Source: Streptococcus suis (GTDB taxonomy: Bacteria; Bacillota; Bacilli; Lactobacillales; Streptococcaceae). From it: a stretch of 64,000 bases of DNA. Location: assembly GCF_002960445.1 (NCBI RefSeq), contig NZ_POJD01000294.1, positions 1 through 64,000 of the forward strand, written 5' to 3'. The translations under genes were made by a program, and so were the position numbers. The notes under the pieces were generated by a model. It had not been told where the DNA came from. It ran no database searches and saw nothing but the letters and a program-made list of their open reading frames with translations. Of this stretch, positions 17,224 through 26,201 are shown piece by piece (positions within the stretch are counted from its first letter, which is position 1; each line of letters begins with the position of its first letter).

Positions 17224-17231
17224 GGTATAAT
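17224..17231 (+). promoter_or_regulatory. Extended -10 promoter of gpsA-galU
   Basis: TATAAT (17226-17231) is preceded by TGG, an extended -10 that can work without a good -35 box; none is seen at the usual distance. gpsA starts 35 bp downstream of it. Confidence 0.65.
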
Positions 17232-17266
17232 AGTAAAGAAATTAACTCAACTAGAAAGGATTTTCT

Positions 17267-18283
17267 ATGACCAAACAAACTATTGCTATCTTGGGACCTG
17301 GTTCATGGGGGACTGCCCTGGCTCAGGTTCTCAATGATAACGGTCATACTGTCCGCATTTGGGGAAATATTCCCGAACAGATTGACGAAATCAATGAACA
17401 ACATACCAATACCCGCTACTTTAAAGATATTGTCTTAGATGAGAATATTAAAGGCTACAAGGATTTGACAGAAACACTAGACGGAGTTGACGCTGTCCTC
17501 TTTGTTGTTCCAACCAAGGTGACCCGTCTGGTTGCCAAACAAGTTGCTCAAGCCCTTAAACACAAGGTTGTTGTCATGCATGCTTCCAAAGGGTTGGAAC
17601 CAGATAGCCACAAACGCTTATCTGAGGTCTTGGAAGAAGAGATTCCTGCAGATCTCCGTTCAGAAATCGTTGTGGTTTCTGGACCAAGCCATGCAGAAGA
17701 AACCATCGTCCGTGACTTGACCTTGATTTCTGCAGCTTCAAAAGACTTGGAAACAGCTGGCTATGTGCAAAACCTCTTCAGCAACCATTACTTCCGACTT
17801 TACACCAACAACGATGTCATCGGGGTAGAAACAGCTGGTGCTTTGAAAAACATCATCGCTGTTGGTGCTGGAGCCCTTCATGGTCTTGGATTCGGTGACA
17901 ATGCCAAGGCAGCTATCATTGCCCGTGGCTTAACTGAGATTACCCGCCTTGGGGTTGCCATGGGAGCCAATCCCCTAACCTACAGTGGTCTGTCTGGTGT
18001 CGGCGACTTGATTGTTACAGGAACCTCTGTCCACTCACGCAACTGGCGGGCTGGTGATTTGCTTGGTAAGGGTGAAAAACTGGAAGATATCGAAGCCAAC
18101 ATGGGCATGGTTATCGAAGGGATTTCTACTACCAAGGCAGCCTACGAATTAGCACAAGAATTGGGCGTTTATATGCCAATCACTCAAGCCATCTACAGCG
18201 TCATTTACCAAGGAGCTAGCATTCAGGACGCTATCAAAGATATCATGTCCGGCGAATTCCGCCATGAGAATGAATGGTCTTAA
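17267..18283 (+). CDS. gpsA: NAD(P)-dependent glycerol-3-phosphate dehydrogenase
   Basis: GpsA reduces dihydroxyacetone phosphate to sn-glycerol-3-phosphate, the backbone for membrane phospholipids and lipoteichoic acid. The 338-residue protein starts with the Rossmann glycine motif [13 protein letters not shown] and contains the family regions [19 protein letters not shown] and [11 protein letters not shown]. Length and start are normal, with AAAGGA upstream of the ATG. It is followed after 15 bp by galU, and both are transcribed from the plus strand into a bidirectional terminator. The pairing of lipid/LTA precursor and UDP-glucose synthesis in one operon is common in streptococci. Confidence 0.97.
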   Translation: MTKQTIAILGPGSWGTALAQVLNDNGHTVRIWGNIPEQIDEINEQHTNTRYFKDIVLDENIKGYKDLTETLDGVDAVLFVVPTKVTRLVAKQVAQALKHKVVVMHASKGLEPDSHKRLSEVLEEEIPADLRSEIVVVSGPSHAEETIVRDLTLISAASKDLETAGYVQNLFSNHYFRLYTNNDVIGVETAGALKNIIAVGAGALHGLGFGDNAKAAIIARGLTEITRLGVAMGANPLTYSGLSGVGDLIVTGTSVHSRNWRAGDLLGKGEKLEDIEANMGMVIEGISTTKAAYELAQELGVYMPITQAIYSVIYQGASIQDAIKDIMSGEFRHENEWS

Positions 18284-18298
18284 TAAAAAGGAGATACG

Positions 18299-19204
18299 AT
18301 GACAAAAAAAGTTAGAAAAGCTGTCATCCCAGCAGCTGGATTAGGGACTCGTTTCCTACCTGCTACTAAGGCGCTTGCCAAAGAGATGTTGCCGATTGTG
18401 GATAAACCAACCCTACAATTTATCTTTGAAGAGGCCCTTCGTTCCGGTATCGAAGATATCTTGGTCGTAACAAACAAGTCAAAACGTTCCATCGAGGACC
18501 ACTTTGATTCAAACTTTGAGTTAGAGTACAACCTCAAAGAAAAAGGAAAAAATGATCTCTTGAAATTGGTTGATGATGCGACAGCCATTCGCCTACACTT
18601 CATTCGCCAAAGCTATCCCAAAGGGTTGGGAGACGCAGTCTTGCAGGCCAAGGCCTTTGTTGGAAACGAGCCGTTCGTTGTTATGTTGGGCGATGACCTC
18701 ATGGATATCACAGACGATACCGTTAAACCAATCACTAAACAACTGATTGAGGACTACGAAGCGACCCATGCGTCAACACTTGCAGTTATGCCAGTCCCTC
18801 ATGAGGAAGTTTCTTCATACGGTGTCATTGCCCCGCATGGAGAAGGTATCAACGGCCTATACAGTGTGGAAACCTTTGTGGAAAAACCAAAACCAGAAGA
18901 TGCACCGTCTGATTTGGCCATTATCGGGCGCTACTTGCTAACTCCTGAAATCTTCAAAATATTAGAAAATCAAGAACCAGGTGCAGGCAACGAAATTCAG
19001 TTGACAGATGCCATTGACACCCTCAACAAAACCCAGCGTGTATTTGCTCGTGAATTCACGGGAAAACGCTACGATGTCGGAGATAAATTTGGCTTTATGA
19101 AAACATCGATTGACTACGCCTTGACCCACCCACAAGTCAAAGATGATGTGAAAGACTACATCATCGACCTTGCTAAACAATTCCAAACTGAAGAAGAAAA
19201 GTAA
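18299..19204 (+). CDS. galU: UTP-glucose-1-phosphate uridylyltransferase
   Basis: GalU makes UDP-glucose from UTP and glucose-1-phosphate. This nucleotide sugar feeds capsule, glycolipid and teichoic acid anchor synthesis, and galactose metabolism. The 301-residue protein has the nucleotidyltransferase N-terminal loop [15 protein letters not shown], with the metal/sugar region LGDDLMDI near residue 130 and [11 protein letters not shown]. Length is normal. The start has AAAGGAG upstream and lies 15 bp after gpsA. The operon ends with a strong hairpin shared with the convergent rhomboid gene. hasC is an alternative streptococcal name. Confidence 0.96.
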   Translation: MTKKVRKAVIPAAGLGTRFLPATKALAKEMLPIVDKPTLQFIFEEALRSGIEDILVVTNKSKRSIEDHFDSNFELEYNLKEKGKNDLLKLVDDATAIRLHFIRQSYPKGLGDAVLQAKAFVGNEPFVVMLGDDLMDITDDTVKPITKQLIEDYEATHASTLAVMPVPHEEVSSYGVIAPHGEGINGLYSVETFVEKPKPEDAPSDLAIIGRYLLTPEIFKILENQEPGAGNEIQLTDAIDTLNKTQRVFAREFTGKRYDVGDKFGFMKTSIDYALTHPQVKDDVKDYIIDLAKQFQTEEEK

Positions 19205-19228
19205 AAAACTAGCAACCGCTAGTTTTTT
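19203..19228. terminator. Bidirectional terminator between galU and the rhomboid gene
   Basis: Perfect 11-bp stem AAAAAACTAGC (19203-19213) and GCTAGTTTTTT (19218-19228), loop AACC, with T tracts in both directions. It begins inside the galU stop codon and ends 1 bp from the stop of the convergent gene. Confidence 0.9.
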
Positions 19229-19229
19229 C

Positions 19230-19907
19230 TTATATCACATAAAATATACCTAATAGCACGGCAATCAAGCCCCAATAACCAATGAAACTGTAGAAAATCT
19301 GTTTTCCTGTAAAGAGATTTTTTTCCATAAGAGGCGGAAGGAACATCACAACCAAACAACCTCCAATAGCTCCTCCAATATGCCCTGCCATGCTGATGGT
19401 TGGATTAAAAAGTCCCAATACCAAGTTCAATCCCAAAAGGACCATATAGCGTTGACCAAGAACTTGCAGATAGGGACTACGACTGAATTTCCTCAAGAGT
19501 GCCATGGCAGCAAAAAGACCAAAGAGCGAGGTCGATGCACCTGCACCAACTACATCTGGTGTAAAGAAGAGTACGAAGAGATTTCCTATTATCCCAGACA
19601 AGATATACAGCAGGAAGAAGCGCCGTGCTCCAAACAGTCCTTCTAATTGATAACCCAAACCAAGCAAGGTGATGCTATTAAAGATAAAATGTTCCCAGCC
19701 AATGTGGACAAAGATGGGGGAAATCAAGCGCCACAACTGAGTTGGATCATAACGTACCACTTGGCCATACATGCCACCAAACTCAAAAATTGTATAAGCT
19801 GCCGTCGTCTGCCCAAATCGAAATACCTGTATCAAAAGAAAAACAAGAGCCGTAACCGCCAACAAGGCATTGGTCACAGGATAGCGCTTATCAAAAAAGT
19901 TCTTCAA
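19230..19907 (-). CDS. Rhomboid-family intramembrane serine protease
   Basis: This 225-residue polytopic protein has about six hydrophobic segments. The rhomboid catalytic Ser is in GAGASTSLFGLF (about residues 120-131), and the paired His is in a later helix at MAGHIGGAIGG (about residues 170-180). Rhomboids cut single-pass membrane proteins within the bilayer; the substrate here is unknown. It overlaps the upstream folate gene by 17 bases, the same arrangement as in other streptococci and in B. subtilis gluP neighbourhoods. It has the convergent terminator with galU. Confidence 0.92.
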   Translation of the reverse strand: MKNFFDKRYPVTNALLAVTALVFLLIQVFRFGQTTAAYTIFEFGGMYGQVVRYDPTQLWRLISPIFVHIGWEHFIFNSITLLGLGYQLEGLFGARRFFLLYILSGIIGNLFVLFFTPDVVGAGASTSLFGLFAAMALLRKFSRSPYLQVLGQRYMVLLGLNLVLGLFNPTISMAGHIGGAIGGCLVVMFLPPLMEKNLFTGKQIFYSFIGYWGLIAVLLGIFYVI

Positions 19908-20433
19908 AAATCAACAACTCCTTTACTGGAATATCAAATAGATCTGGTTCGAAATCATAGACTTGAAAGTATGCCAAGGTCGATGCCGTTTTCCCCTGAT
20001 AATCTACTAGGTAGCGATCATAAAAACCACCACCATAGCCCACTCGAAAACCCGCATGGTTCCAAGCTAAACCGGGCACATGGACCAACTTAATCACAGA
20101 CTTATCCACAGGTTGTGAATAAGTCCCAGGTTCCCAAACTCCAAACCTAGATTTCACCAAATCATCAGGATTATATTCTACAAAATCCATGCGCCCTTGT
20201 GAATAGGTCTTAGGGATGAAAATCTGCTTGCCATCCTTTTGAGCCTGCTCAATCAGGTAAGAAGTGTCAAACTCATGGGGCATGGAAAGGTAGGTCCCAA
20301 GCGACTGTGCGCTCTGATAGACCGCAGAAGCAAGGAGCCTTTCCGTCAGCTGCTGGCTCCATCTTGCTCTCTGACTACTAGTCATGCCTTTCAAGTTCTG
20401 CAAGGCTTCTCGTCGAATACTGGCTTTATCCAC
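19891..20433 (-). CDS. 5-formyltetrahydrofolate cyclo-ligase
   Basis: This enzyme uses ATP to convert 5-formyl-THF to 5,10-methenyl-THF, returning stored folate to one-carbon metabolism. The 180-residue protein has the family signature VGYGGGFYDRYL near residues 130-141 and a basic N-terminal part (SIRREALQNLKG). The start is GTG at 20433 with AAGGAG 7 bases upstream. It is co-transcribed with the overlapping rhomboid gene. A terminator separates it from the deacetylase gene upstream. Confidence 0.93.
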   Translation of the reverse strand: MDKASIRREALQNLKGMTSSQRARWSQQLTERLLASAVYQSAQSLGTYLSMPHEFDTSYLIEQAQKDGKQIFIPKTYSQGRMDFVEYNPDDLVKSRFGVWEPGTYSQPVDKSVIKLVHVPGLAWNHAGFRVGYGGGFYDRYLVDYQGKTASTLAYFQVYDFEPDLFDIPVKELLIFEELF

Positions 20434-20454
20434 AGAAACTCCTTTTCATTCTGA

Positions 20455-20475
20455 AAAAGACTGGAAACCCAGTCT
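20455..20475 (-). terminator. Terminator of the diaminopimelate genes
   Basis: Stem AGACTGG (20458-20464) and CCAGTCT (20469-20475) with loop AAAC is followed by T residues on the minus strand. It overlaps the TAG stop of the deacetylase gene. Confidence 0.75.
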
Positions 20476-21601
20476 AGTTTGCTTTCATTTTCAAAAAATC
20501 ACTCAACTTATCCACAGCAAAAGGAAGCACTTCCTCTTTGGGACTGAGGCGAGGGTTGTGAAGGGGATAAGGTGTATCCACACCCAACCAGAACATAACA
20601 CCCGGCACCTTATTGAGCAGGTAGCCAAAGTCCTCACCCGTCATAGCAGGCGGACAATCAATCATCTCCACACCAGCAACCTGTTCAAAATAGGTCATCA
20701 GTTCATCTGCCAGCTGGGGATTGTTCTCCACAGGCAAGTAACCGCTAGGATTGAGCTCGATGTCCAGGTCCACTCCAAAGGACAGGGCGATTCCTTCTGC
20801 CACTTCCCGCACCCGCTTTTGCACCAGAAGACTCATGCTCTGGGTCAAAGCCCGAATGGTGCCATGCAAGAAGGCCGTTTCTGCAATGACATTATTTGTT
20901 GTGCCAGCATGCATGGAGCCAAAGGTGACCACAGCCCCCTCTATTGGGTCGACATTGCGGCTGACCACCGACTGAACCTGGGTCACAAAGTAGCTAGCTG
21001 CCACCAAGGCGTCATTGGCCGTATGGGGAAATGCTGCGTGCCCACCCTTTCCTGTAAACCGTATCTTGACTTCACAGGTCCCAGCAAAAAGGGTCGCACG
21101 GTTGGTGGCCATTTGACCGACTTTGAGGTCTGGTCGGACATGGAGCCCATAAAATTCATCTGGCAACCAATCCCCAAAAGCACCCGCTTCATACATGAGC
21201 ATACCTCCTGCTAGATTTTCCTCCGCAGGCTGAAAGAGGAAGAGCAGATTGTTTCTCGGTTGCTGCTCTGCCATTTTCTCCAAAAGCCCCAAGGCAATGG
21301 TCATGTGGAAATCATGTCCACAGGCGTGCATCCTGTCTGGGTGGAGGGACTTGAAGTCCAGGTCCGTCTCCTCCACGATCGGTAGGCCGTCAATATCCGC
21401 CCGCCAGCCAACCGTCTTTTCAGGAGCGGTCCCTGTCAGATAGACCAAAATCCCAGTCTTCCAAGTGCGGACTTGGGCAAAAGTACAATCTTGCAGTAAA
21501 CCTTCAATCGTTTCCATAAGAAAGGCGTGGGTCTTGAACTCCTCCATGCCCAGCTCTGGAATCTGGTGGAGGGCCCGGCGTGTCGCGATTAAATCTAGCA
21601 T
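20474..21601 (-). CDS. N-acetyldiaminopimelate deacetylase (M20 family)
   Basis: This 375-residue amidohydrolase has the M20 metal-site motif HACGHDFHM near residues 92-100, AEENLAGG with the catalytic Glu, and a dimerisation lid domain ([17 protein letters not shown]). In the acetylase branch of lysine and peptidoglycan synthesis it removes the acetyl group from N-acetyl-LL-diaminopimelate. The assignment over other M20 peptidases rests on the neighbour: it lies 9 bp after the tetrahydrodipicolinate N-acetyltransferase gene. The two genes form one operon ending in the hairpin at 20455-20475. Confidence 0.9.
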   Translation of the reverse strand: MLDLIATRRALHQIPELGMEEFKTHAFLMETIEGLLQDCTFAQVRTWKTGILVYLTGTAPEKTVGWRADIDGLPIVEETDLDFKSLHPDRMHACGHDFHMTIALGLLEKMAEQQPRNNLLFLFQPAEENLAGGMLMYEAGAFGDWLPDEFYGLHVRPDLKVGQMATNRATLFAGTCEVKIRFTGKGGHAAFPHTANDALVAASYFVTQVQSVVSRNVDPIEGAVVTFGSMHAGTTNNVIAETAFLHGTIRALTQSMSLLVQKRVREVAEGIALSFGVDLDIELNPSGYLPVENNPQLADELMTYFEQVAGVEMIDCPPAMTGEDFGYLLNKVPGVMFWLGVDTPYPLHNPRLSPKEEVLPFAVDKLSDFLKMKAN

Positions 21602-21610
21602 AGCTACCTC

Positions 21611-22309
21611 TTAAAGTGTCCGCAAAGCCTCTTCCAAGGCTGTTTTTTGTTGGGTTTGGGCGTCGATTTCCTTGATGATGCGGGCTGGTACACCTGCCAC
21701 CACGACGTTTTCAGGGACGTCTTGAGTTACAATAGCACCGGCTGCCACAACAGAGCCGCTACCGATTTGCACACCCTCGATGACAACAGCATTGGCACCG
21801 ACCAAGACATTGTCACCAACGCGAACTGGCTCGGCAGACGCTGGCTCGATGACACCCGCAAGGACCGCACCAGCACCAATGTGGCTGTTCTTACCAACCG
21901 TCGCACGTCCGCCCAAAATCGCACCCATGTCGATCATGGTACCTGGACCGATTTCCGCACCGATGTTGATCACCGCTCCCATCATGATAACAGCATTGTC
22001 GCCGATGGTCACTTGGTCACGAATAATGGCACCTGGCTCGATACGGGCGTTAATGTTACGTTTGTCAAGCAAAGGCACAGCTGAATTGCGGCCGTCTTGT
22101 TCTACAACGTAGTCCACATTTTCAGTCAAGTTTGCCAAGAGTGGCTCAACGTCCTTCCAGTCACCGAAGAGGACATTGCCAAGCTTTGTCACTTCAGCAG
22201 GAACAGGACCTGCCAATTCTCCTTCAAAGGTCACTTTAACAGTGGTCTTTTTCACAGCATTACCGATAAAAGCAATGATTTCTTGCGCAGTCATTTTTTG
22301 TGCAGTCAT
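21611..22309 (-). CDS. dapH: Tetrahydrodipicolinate N-acetyltransferase
   Basis: This enzyme acetylates tetrahydrodipicolinate from acetyl-CoA, the first step of the acetylase branch to diaminopimelate and lysine. The 232-residue protein has a helical N-terminal domain and a left-handed beta helix built from hexapeptide repeats (about residues 90-205, for example [20 protein letters not shown]). That is normal for DapH. It lies 9 bp upstream of the matching deacetylase gene. Two Met codons are close together at the start; the one at 22309 is preferred because GGAAA lies 5 bases upstream, whereas the second has only an A-rich tract. dapD is used as a synonym in some annotations. Confidence 0.93.
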   Translation of the reverse strand: MTAQKMTAQEIIAFIGNAVKKTTVKVTFEGELAGPVPAEVTKLGNVLFGDWKDVEPLLANLTENVDYVVEQDGRNSAVPLLDKRNINARIEPGAIIRDQVTIGDNAVIMMGAVINIGAEIGPGTMIDMGAILGGRATVGKNSHIGAGAVLAGVIEPASAEPVRVGDNVLVGANAVVIEGVQIGSGSVVAAGAIVTQDVPENVVVAGVPARIIKEIDAQTQQKTALEEALRTL

Positions 22310-22380
22310 AATGTTTCCAATCTAAAAATAATATTTTTACTATTATATCAAAATTTTCTGAAAATTTGATGATGAAAAAC

Positions 22381-22411
22381 AAAAAAATTAGAAGTTTTAC
22401 CTCCTAATTTT
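22381..22411 (-). terminator. Terminator of the phosphatase gene
   Basis: Stem AAAATTAG and CTAATTTT around a loop containing GAGGTAAAACTT, with T residues after it on the minus strand, 12 bp past the stop. Confidence 0.65.
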
Positions 22412-22422
22412 CATCTATTATA

Positions 22423-23163
22423 TTAATCCTCAATTTCTTTTCTCGGATTGACAGCTCCAACGATATAATCTTGAACTAAACCTGTGTCATCTAGTACAAT
22501 TCCATGGAGAACTCCACCGTAAACAGCACCACCGTCAATCCCCATTTTCCCATCTGAACTGGTCCAGATTTGGCTAATGCGGAGCTTTGTTTGATAGAGG
22601 TTATAAACAGGGGTATGCCCAAAGACAATCATTTTCCCTGTGGTATTTTCAGCCTCATGGAAAGGAGTTCTAAGCCAGACTTTATCATGATTGCTGGTTT
22701 CGCGCCAGTCTGGTAAAGTCAAGTCCACACCAGCATGGACAAAGATATATCCTTCCGTTTCCACATGATAGGGACAAGATTTGACAAAATCAATCAGGTC
22801 CTCATATTGTTCCATCACTGCATTAGCATCTACTAATCCATCTACAGGAGCATCCAAGGGCCGTCCCAGAAGAGAGTTAATCGTTGTATCACCACCGTTC
22901 CGACGGTAATGGTCATAGCAGTCAACCGGATCACGTAACCAGGCCAGAAACATCCGTTCATGGTTACCCGTTAAACAAATCGCATCCTTTTCCCGTACCA
23001 ATTGCCAAACCAACTCCAAACAGGCTTTGGAATTTTCCCCGCGATCAATCAGGTCACCCAGAAAAATCAACTGTTGTCGCTTCTCGTTCCATTTCTTTAA
23101 AATATCAAGCAGGAGTTCAAACTTACCATGAACATCTCCTACTACAAAAAATTCCGTTTTCAT
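22423..23163 (-). CDS. Metallophosphoesterase (serine/threonine phosphatase-like), probably leaderless
   Basis: This 246-residue protein carries the PPP-type metallophosphoesterase motifs GDVHG (near residue 8), GDLIDRG and GNHE, followed by later metal ligands in VHAGVD and FGHTPV. It resembles bacterial ApaH/PrpE-type phosphatases that act on phosphoproteins or dinucleoside polyphosphates; the substrate is not readable. An extended -10 (TGG plus TAGAAT, 23171-23176) ends 7 bases before the ATG and there is no ribosome binding site, so the mRNA is probably leaderless. It stands alone between dapH and pgi with its own terminator. Confidence 0.85.
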   Translation of the reverse strand: MKTEFFVVGDVHGKFELLLDILKKWNEKRQQLIFLGDLIDRGENSKACLELVWQLVREKDAICLTGNHERMFLAWLRDPVDCYDHYRRNGGDTTINSLLGRPLDAPVDGLVDANAVMEQYEDLIDFVKSCPYHVETEGYIFVHAGVDLTLPDWRETSNHDKVWLRTPFHEAENTTGKMIVFGHTPVYNLYQTKLRISQIWTSSDGKMGIDGGAVYGGVLHGIVLDDTGLVQDYIVGAVNPRKEIED

Positions 23164-23170
23164 AGAGAAT

Positions 23171-23179
23171 ATTCTACCA
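23171..23179 (-). promoter_or_regulatory. Extended -10 of a leaderless gene
   Basis: TGG followed by TAGAAT on the minus strand, then ATTCTCT and the ATG at 23163. Transcription should start at or one base before the start codon. Confidence 0.45.
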
Positions 23180-23194
23180 TATTTCTAAAGGAAA

Positions 23195-23219
23195 GAAAAA
23201 CCGACCGTTTCCGGTCAGT
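23195..23219 (-). terminator. Terminator of pgi
   Basis: Stem ACTGACCG / CGGTCGGT with a GAAA tetraloop (23200-23219), one mismatch, then TTTTT on the minus strand, 9 bp after the pgi stop. Confidence 0.85.
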
Positions 23220-23228
23220 TTGGTTTTC

Positions 23229-24578
23229 CTACAAACGTGCATTCAATTCTGCACCGAGTTCTTCAAATCCTGGTTTGCCAAGAAGAGCGAACATATTTTT
23301 CTTGTAGGCTTCTACACCTGGTTGGTCAAATGGGTTGATGGCATTGAGGTAACCAGAGATCGCAATTGCCAACTCGAAGAAGTAGAAGGTGTAACCAAGT
23401 GTGAACTCATCTTGTTGTGGAAGAGTGACAAACATGTTTGGTACGCCACCATCTGTGTGGGCAAGAAGTACGCCGTCCGTTGCTTTTTTGTTTACAAAGT
23501 CAACGTCCTTACCTTGCAAGTAGCCAAGACCGTCAAGATCTTCTGCCATGTCAGGAATGAGGATATTTTTTCTTGGTTTGTCAACACGAACTACTGTTTC
23601 AAAGATATTGCGGTTTCCTTCTTGGATAAATTGTCCAAGTGAGTGCAAGTCTGTTGAGAAGTTAGCAGATGTTGGGTTGATACCTTTTTGGTCCTTACCT
23701 TCTGACTCACCAGCCAATTGTTTCCACCATTCGCTGAAGTATTGGAGTGATGGCTCATAGTTTGCCAAGATTTCTGTTACATAGCCTTTTCTGTAAAGGA
23801 TATTACGAACAGCTGCATATTGGTAAGCCTCATTTTCAGCAATCTTATCTGATGTGTAAGTCTTACGAGCAGCGTTTGCACCTTCCATCAGGGCATCAAT
23901 GTCTGCACCAGCTGCTGCGATTGGCAAAAGACCAACTGCTGTCAAGACAGAGAAACGGCCGCCGACATCATCTGGAACTACAAAAGTTTCCCAACCATTT
24001 GCGTCCGCTTCAACCTTAACTGCACCTTTTGCCTTGTCAGTTGTCGCATAGATACGCTTGTTAGCTTCCTCTTGACCGTATTTCTTGACAAGCAATTCTT
24101 TGAAGACGCGGAAGGCAATAGCTGGCTCGGTTGTTGTACCTGATTTTGAAATCACGTTAACTGAGAAGTCCTTGTCAGCAACGTAGTCCACCAAGTCAGC
24201 AAGGTAGCTTGATGAGATAGAGTTTCCAGCGTAAAGGATTTGTGGAGCTTTACGCTCTTCACGAGTTTGCAAGTTAACAAAAGCATTGCTCAAGAAATCA
24301 ATAGCTGCTTTGGCACCGAGATACGAACCACCGATACCGATAACCACCAAAACTTCACTTTCATTTTGGATCTTAGCTGCTGCTTCCTTGATACGCGCAA
24401 ATTCTTCTTTGTCATAATTTTCTGGTAAATCCAACCAGCCGATAAAGTCGCTACCAGGACCTGTTCCTTGACGGAGCATTTGGTCAGCAAGCGTTACTTG
24501 TGGTTGCATATAGTCTACTTCTTGAGCACCAACAAATTGGCCCAAGACTTTTGAATAATCAAATGTAATATGTGTCAT
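23229..24578 (-). CDS. pgi: Glucose-6-phosphate isomerase
   Basis: Pgi interconverts glucose-6-phosphate and fructose-6-phosphate at the entry of glycolysis. The 449-residue protein has the sugar-isomerase region [17 protein letters not shown], the signature around [19 protein letters not shown], and the C-terminal stretch [14 protein letters not shown]. Length is normal for the short Gram-positive form. The start at 24578 has GGAGG 6 bases upstream; a reading from 24653 would cross the promoter. The promoter overlaps an 18-bp palindrome with a CG-centred core reminiscent of a cre site, so carbon control is possible. Confidence 0.97.
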   Translation of the reverse strand: MTHITFDYSKVLGQFVGAQEVDYMQPQVTLADQMLRQGTGPGSDFIGWLDLPENYDKEEFARIKEAAAKIQNESEVLVVIGIGGSYLGAKAAIDFLSNAFVNLQTREERKAPQILYAGNSISSSYLADLVDYVADKDFSVNVISKSGTTTEPAIAFRVFKELLVKKYGQEEANKRIYATTDKAKGAVKVEADANGWETFVVPDDVGGRFSVLTAVGLLPIAAAGADIDALMEGANAARKTYTSDKIAENEAYQYAAVRNILYRKGYVTEILANYEPSLQYFSEWWKQLAGESEGKDQKGINPTSANFSTDLHSLGQFIQEGNRNIFETVVRVDKPRKNILIPDMAEDLDGLGYLQGKDVDFVNKKATDGVLLAHTDGGVPNMFVTLPQQDEFTLGYTFYFFELAIAISGYLNAINPFDQPGVEAYKKNMFALLGKPGFEELGAELNARL

Positions 24579-24605
24579 GTCATTCCTCCATTTATGTACC
24601 ATAAT

Positions 24606-24634
24606 ATGATAACGCTTTATCATGTTTTTTTCAA
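24606..24634 (-). promoter_or_regulatory. pgi promoter overlapping a palindrome
   Basis: -35 TTGAAA (24629-24634) and -10 TATCAT (24606-24611) on the minus strand are 17 bp apart. The inverted repeat ATGATAA-CGCT-TTATCAT (24606-24623) covers the -10 and part of the spacer. It resembles a cre site only loosely. Confidence 0.5.
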
Positions 24635-24659
24635 GGAATTTATCAATTTTCATTTATTT

Positions 24660-25202
24660 TCATAAAACCGTGCTTGTGCGAATGTTATTTTCTGAAAATT
24701 GTTTGTAATTTACCCTTGCATAATAGTCTTCCAAGTACTCCCCGCTTTGTGTCACAGTTATCAATTCTGGACATAGCTTAGACAGTAAATAAAGCGGCAA
24801 CAAACTGAGATACCAAATAGTCATCACTTCAAAAATGAATTTACTATTATTTCCTCGTTGAATATAGCGTTGTTTGTACTCCGCTTTTAGACGAGGATGG
24901 GGAATATAGATATGAAAAGGAATGCCCTGAGAAACAATGACCGTCAGTACCATCCTGACCAAAAAATTGAGGGCTACCAGGACCGTCTTTCCCTCTTCGT
25001 GTAAGGCATGGGCCCTGTTCACATATACATTTTTATAGTTCTTATCTTTAATGGGACGGGGAGTGGATTTCCGTTCTTCCTTGGTCAAATGTCTGACGCT
25101 GCTATTATCATACTTAATATCAGACATCTCCAAATCGACTACATGAGCATATTTCTTGGCCAGGGTCGTTTTCCCCATACCTGGAAAAGCAAATATAAAC
25201 AT
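24660..25202 (-). CDS. P-loop protein, possible nucleotide kinase
   Basis: This 180-residue protein begins with a Walker A loop (FAFPGMGKTTLAKKY, residues 4-18) after a short beta strand, like small nucleotide or adenylate kinases. It continues with a DLEMSDIKY segment and a hydrophobic stretch near residues 125-145. I do not recognise a specific family; streptococcal neighbours of this kind are usually annotated as hypothetical nucleotide kinases. The start at 25202 is chosen because AGGAGGAAGG lies upstream; the longer frame to 25244 crosses a -10-like TAAAAT and this site. It lies just before pgi but appears separately transcribed. Confidence 0.65.
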   Translation of the reverse strand: MFIFAFPGMGKTTLAKKYAHVVDLEMSDIKYDNSSVRHLTKEERKSTPRPIKDKNYKNVYVNRAHALHEEGKTVLVALNFLVRMVLTVIVSQGIPFHIYIPHPRLKAEYKQRYIQRGNNSKFIFEVMTIWYLSLLPLYLLSKLCPELITVTQSGEYLEDYYARVNYKQFSENNIRTSTVL

Positions 25203-25244
25203 AGGCCTTCCTCCTTTTCCCCTGTAGAATAGCAGAGCTAACAA

Positions 25245-25437
25245 AAAGTTTTCTTAAGTGGAAGTCTATTTTACTCCTTTTTCCCTATAAATCAATAGAA
25301 AATTCCAAAAATCAGTCCCCAGACGGAGATAAAAGTACTCGCTAGGCCAGTAGCCCTTATTTTGCCCCTATTTCTAAAAATTAGACAATGAAAACCCTCT
25401 GAAGAGCTTGATTTCAAAGGGGTTTTAGACTGTACGC
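25245..25437. other. Intergenic region between SRP RNA and the P-loop gene
   Basis: No gene is seen. It holds the promoter of the P-loop gene (TTGATT, 16 bp, TAAAAT on the minus strand near 25255-25282). It also has an imperfect stem AAAACCCTCTGAA / TTCAAAGGGGTTTT (about 25390-25426) that may act as a terminator behind the SRP RNA. Confidence 0.4.
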
Positions 25438-25516
25438 AAAAAGAGCACACACCCGACTTCGCTTAGGGCTGCTGGATTCCTCCCCTGACCCGCTTCACGC
25501 ACGAATGTTGCTCCAC
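25438..25516 (-). ncRNA. ffs: Signal recognition particle RNA (small bacterial type)
   Basis: On the minus strand this short RNA contains the SRP helix 8 core: GTCAGG, then GGAA, then AGCAGCC-TAAGC around an apical loop. It pairs its ends through GAGCA and TGCTC and finishes with TTTTT. About 79 nt is the size of the small SRP RNA of Firmicutes. It binds Ffh and guides membrane proteins to the translocon. The position directly downstream of tadA is the usual one in streptococci. The ends are estimated from the promoter and the T run. Confidence 0.88.
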
Positions 25517-25521
25517 TTATT

Positions 25522-25549
25522 ATTATAACACAAATCAATGAAAGTGCAA
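25522..25549 (-). promoter_or_regulatory. SRP RNA promoter
   Basis: -35 TTGCAC (25544-25549) and -10 TATAAT (25522-25527) on the minus strand are 16 bp apart. Predicted transcription start is near 25515. Confidence 0.7.
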
Positions 25550-25563
25550 GTTTGGACTACAAA

Positions 25564-26085
25564 CTAGCTATCCGAAACTGTCCCTTGCTGAGCTTTCAAG
25601 GCCTCTTTTTCTACTTTTTGTTTTTCTCTTCTCTGCCTAAAAAAGTCCTGCATGATTTGGGCACAAGAATCTTCCAAGAGCCCTGTTTCCACTTCCACAC
25701 GGTGATTGAGGCGCTCATCCGTTAAAATGTCGTATAGGCTACCTGCCGCCCCAAACTTTTGATTAGTAGCTCCGTAAACTACATGAGGAATACGGGCCAA
25801 GCCGATTGCACCACTACACATGACACAGGGTTCAATGGTCACAAAGAGGGTCGTATCCAGCAAACGCCAATTGCCCTCCACTCGATTGGCCTCTTGAATA
25901 GCCATCACCTCCGCATGCATAATAGCCTGATTAAGCTCCTCACGGGCATTATGCCCACGGCCAATAATCTGTCCATCCTTGACAATGACACAGCCAATGG
26001 GAATTTCATCCTTCTCCAGCGATTTTTTGGCTTCAGTCAAAGCCTGGTTCATAAAATATTCTTTTTCTTCTTGTGTATAGTTCAT
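25564..26085 (-). CDS. tadA: tRNA-specific adenosine deaminase, probably leaderless
   Basis: TadA deaminates the wobble adenosine of tRNA-Arg(ACG) to inosine. The 173-residue protein has the cytidine/deoxycytidylate deaminase zinc site: HAE in IMHAEVMAI and PCVMC in TIEPCVMCSGA. An extra basic, glutamine-rich C-terminal tail (RQRREKQKVEKEALKAQQG) follows the core. The start at 26085 is chosen because TATAAT with a TGT extension (26092-26100) ends 6 bases before this ATG and there is no ribosome binding site, as in leaderless mRNAs. The longer frame to 26196 would run across that promoter and the small RNA. The gene precedes the SRP RNA. Confidence 0.93.
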   Translation of the reverse strand: MNYTQEEKEYFMNQALTEAKKSLEKDEIPIGCVIVKDGQIIGRGHNAREELNQAIMHAEVMAIQEANRVEGNWRLLDTTLFVTIEPCVMCSGAIGLARIPHVVYGATNQKFGAAGSLYDILTDERLNHRVEVETGLLEDSCAQIMQDFFRQRREKQKVEKEALKAQQGTVSDS

Positions 26086-26091
26086 AGGATT

Positions 26092-26100
26092 ATTATAACA
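26092..26100 (-). promoter_or_regulatory. Extended -10 of leaderless tadA
   Basis: TGT plus TATAAT on the minus strand, then AATCCT and the ATG. The layout is nearly the same as before the gene starting at 11652 (TATAAT, AGACCT, ATG). Confidence 0.55.
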
Positions 26101-26137
26101 GAAATAGCGTCTAAACCTGAAACTTTTTCCCAATATC

Positions 26138-26195
26138 AAAAATACCTTCTCGCTTGGAGAAGGTAGGGGGAGAGCAATGATCAATTGATCGTTCA
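26138..26195 (-). ncRNA. Probable small RNA between tkt and tadA
   Basis: A consensus promoter on the minus strand leads directly into a transcript of about 57 nt that ends at a strong terminator: stem TACCTTCTC / GAGAAGGTA (26143-26165), loop of 5, then TTTTT. The 5' part contains a near-perfect palindrome (26176-26193) that can fold into a short hairpin. Between the two hairpins is a pyrimidine-rich single-stranded stretch, CTCTCCCCCTACC, complementary to Shine-Dalgarno sequences. No open frame is present. This layout resembles streptococcal csRNAs, but no CiaR-type repeat was found in the promoter and the RNA is shorter. Confidence 0.65.
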
Positions 26196-26201
26196 AAAGG
26201 T

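Noticed and set aside
20384..21214. 276-residue plus-strand open frame
   Set aside because: Long but antisense to the diaminopimelate deacetylase; low-complexity His/Ser composition and no start signals.
26086..26196. N-terminal extension of TadA
   Set aside because: It would run across the tadA -10 box, a terminator and the small RNA, and adds residues not found in the family.
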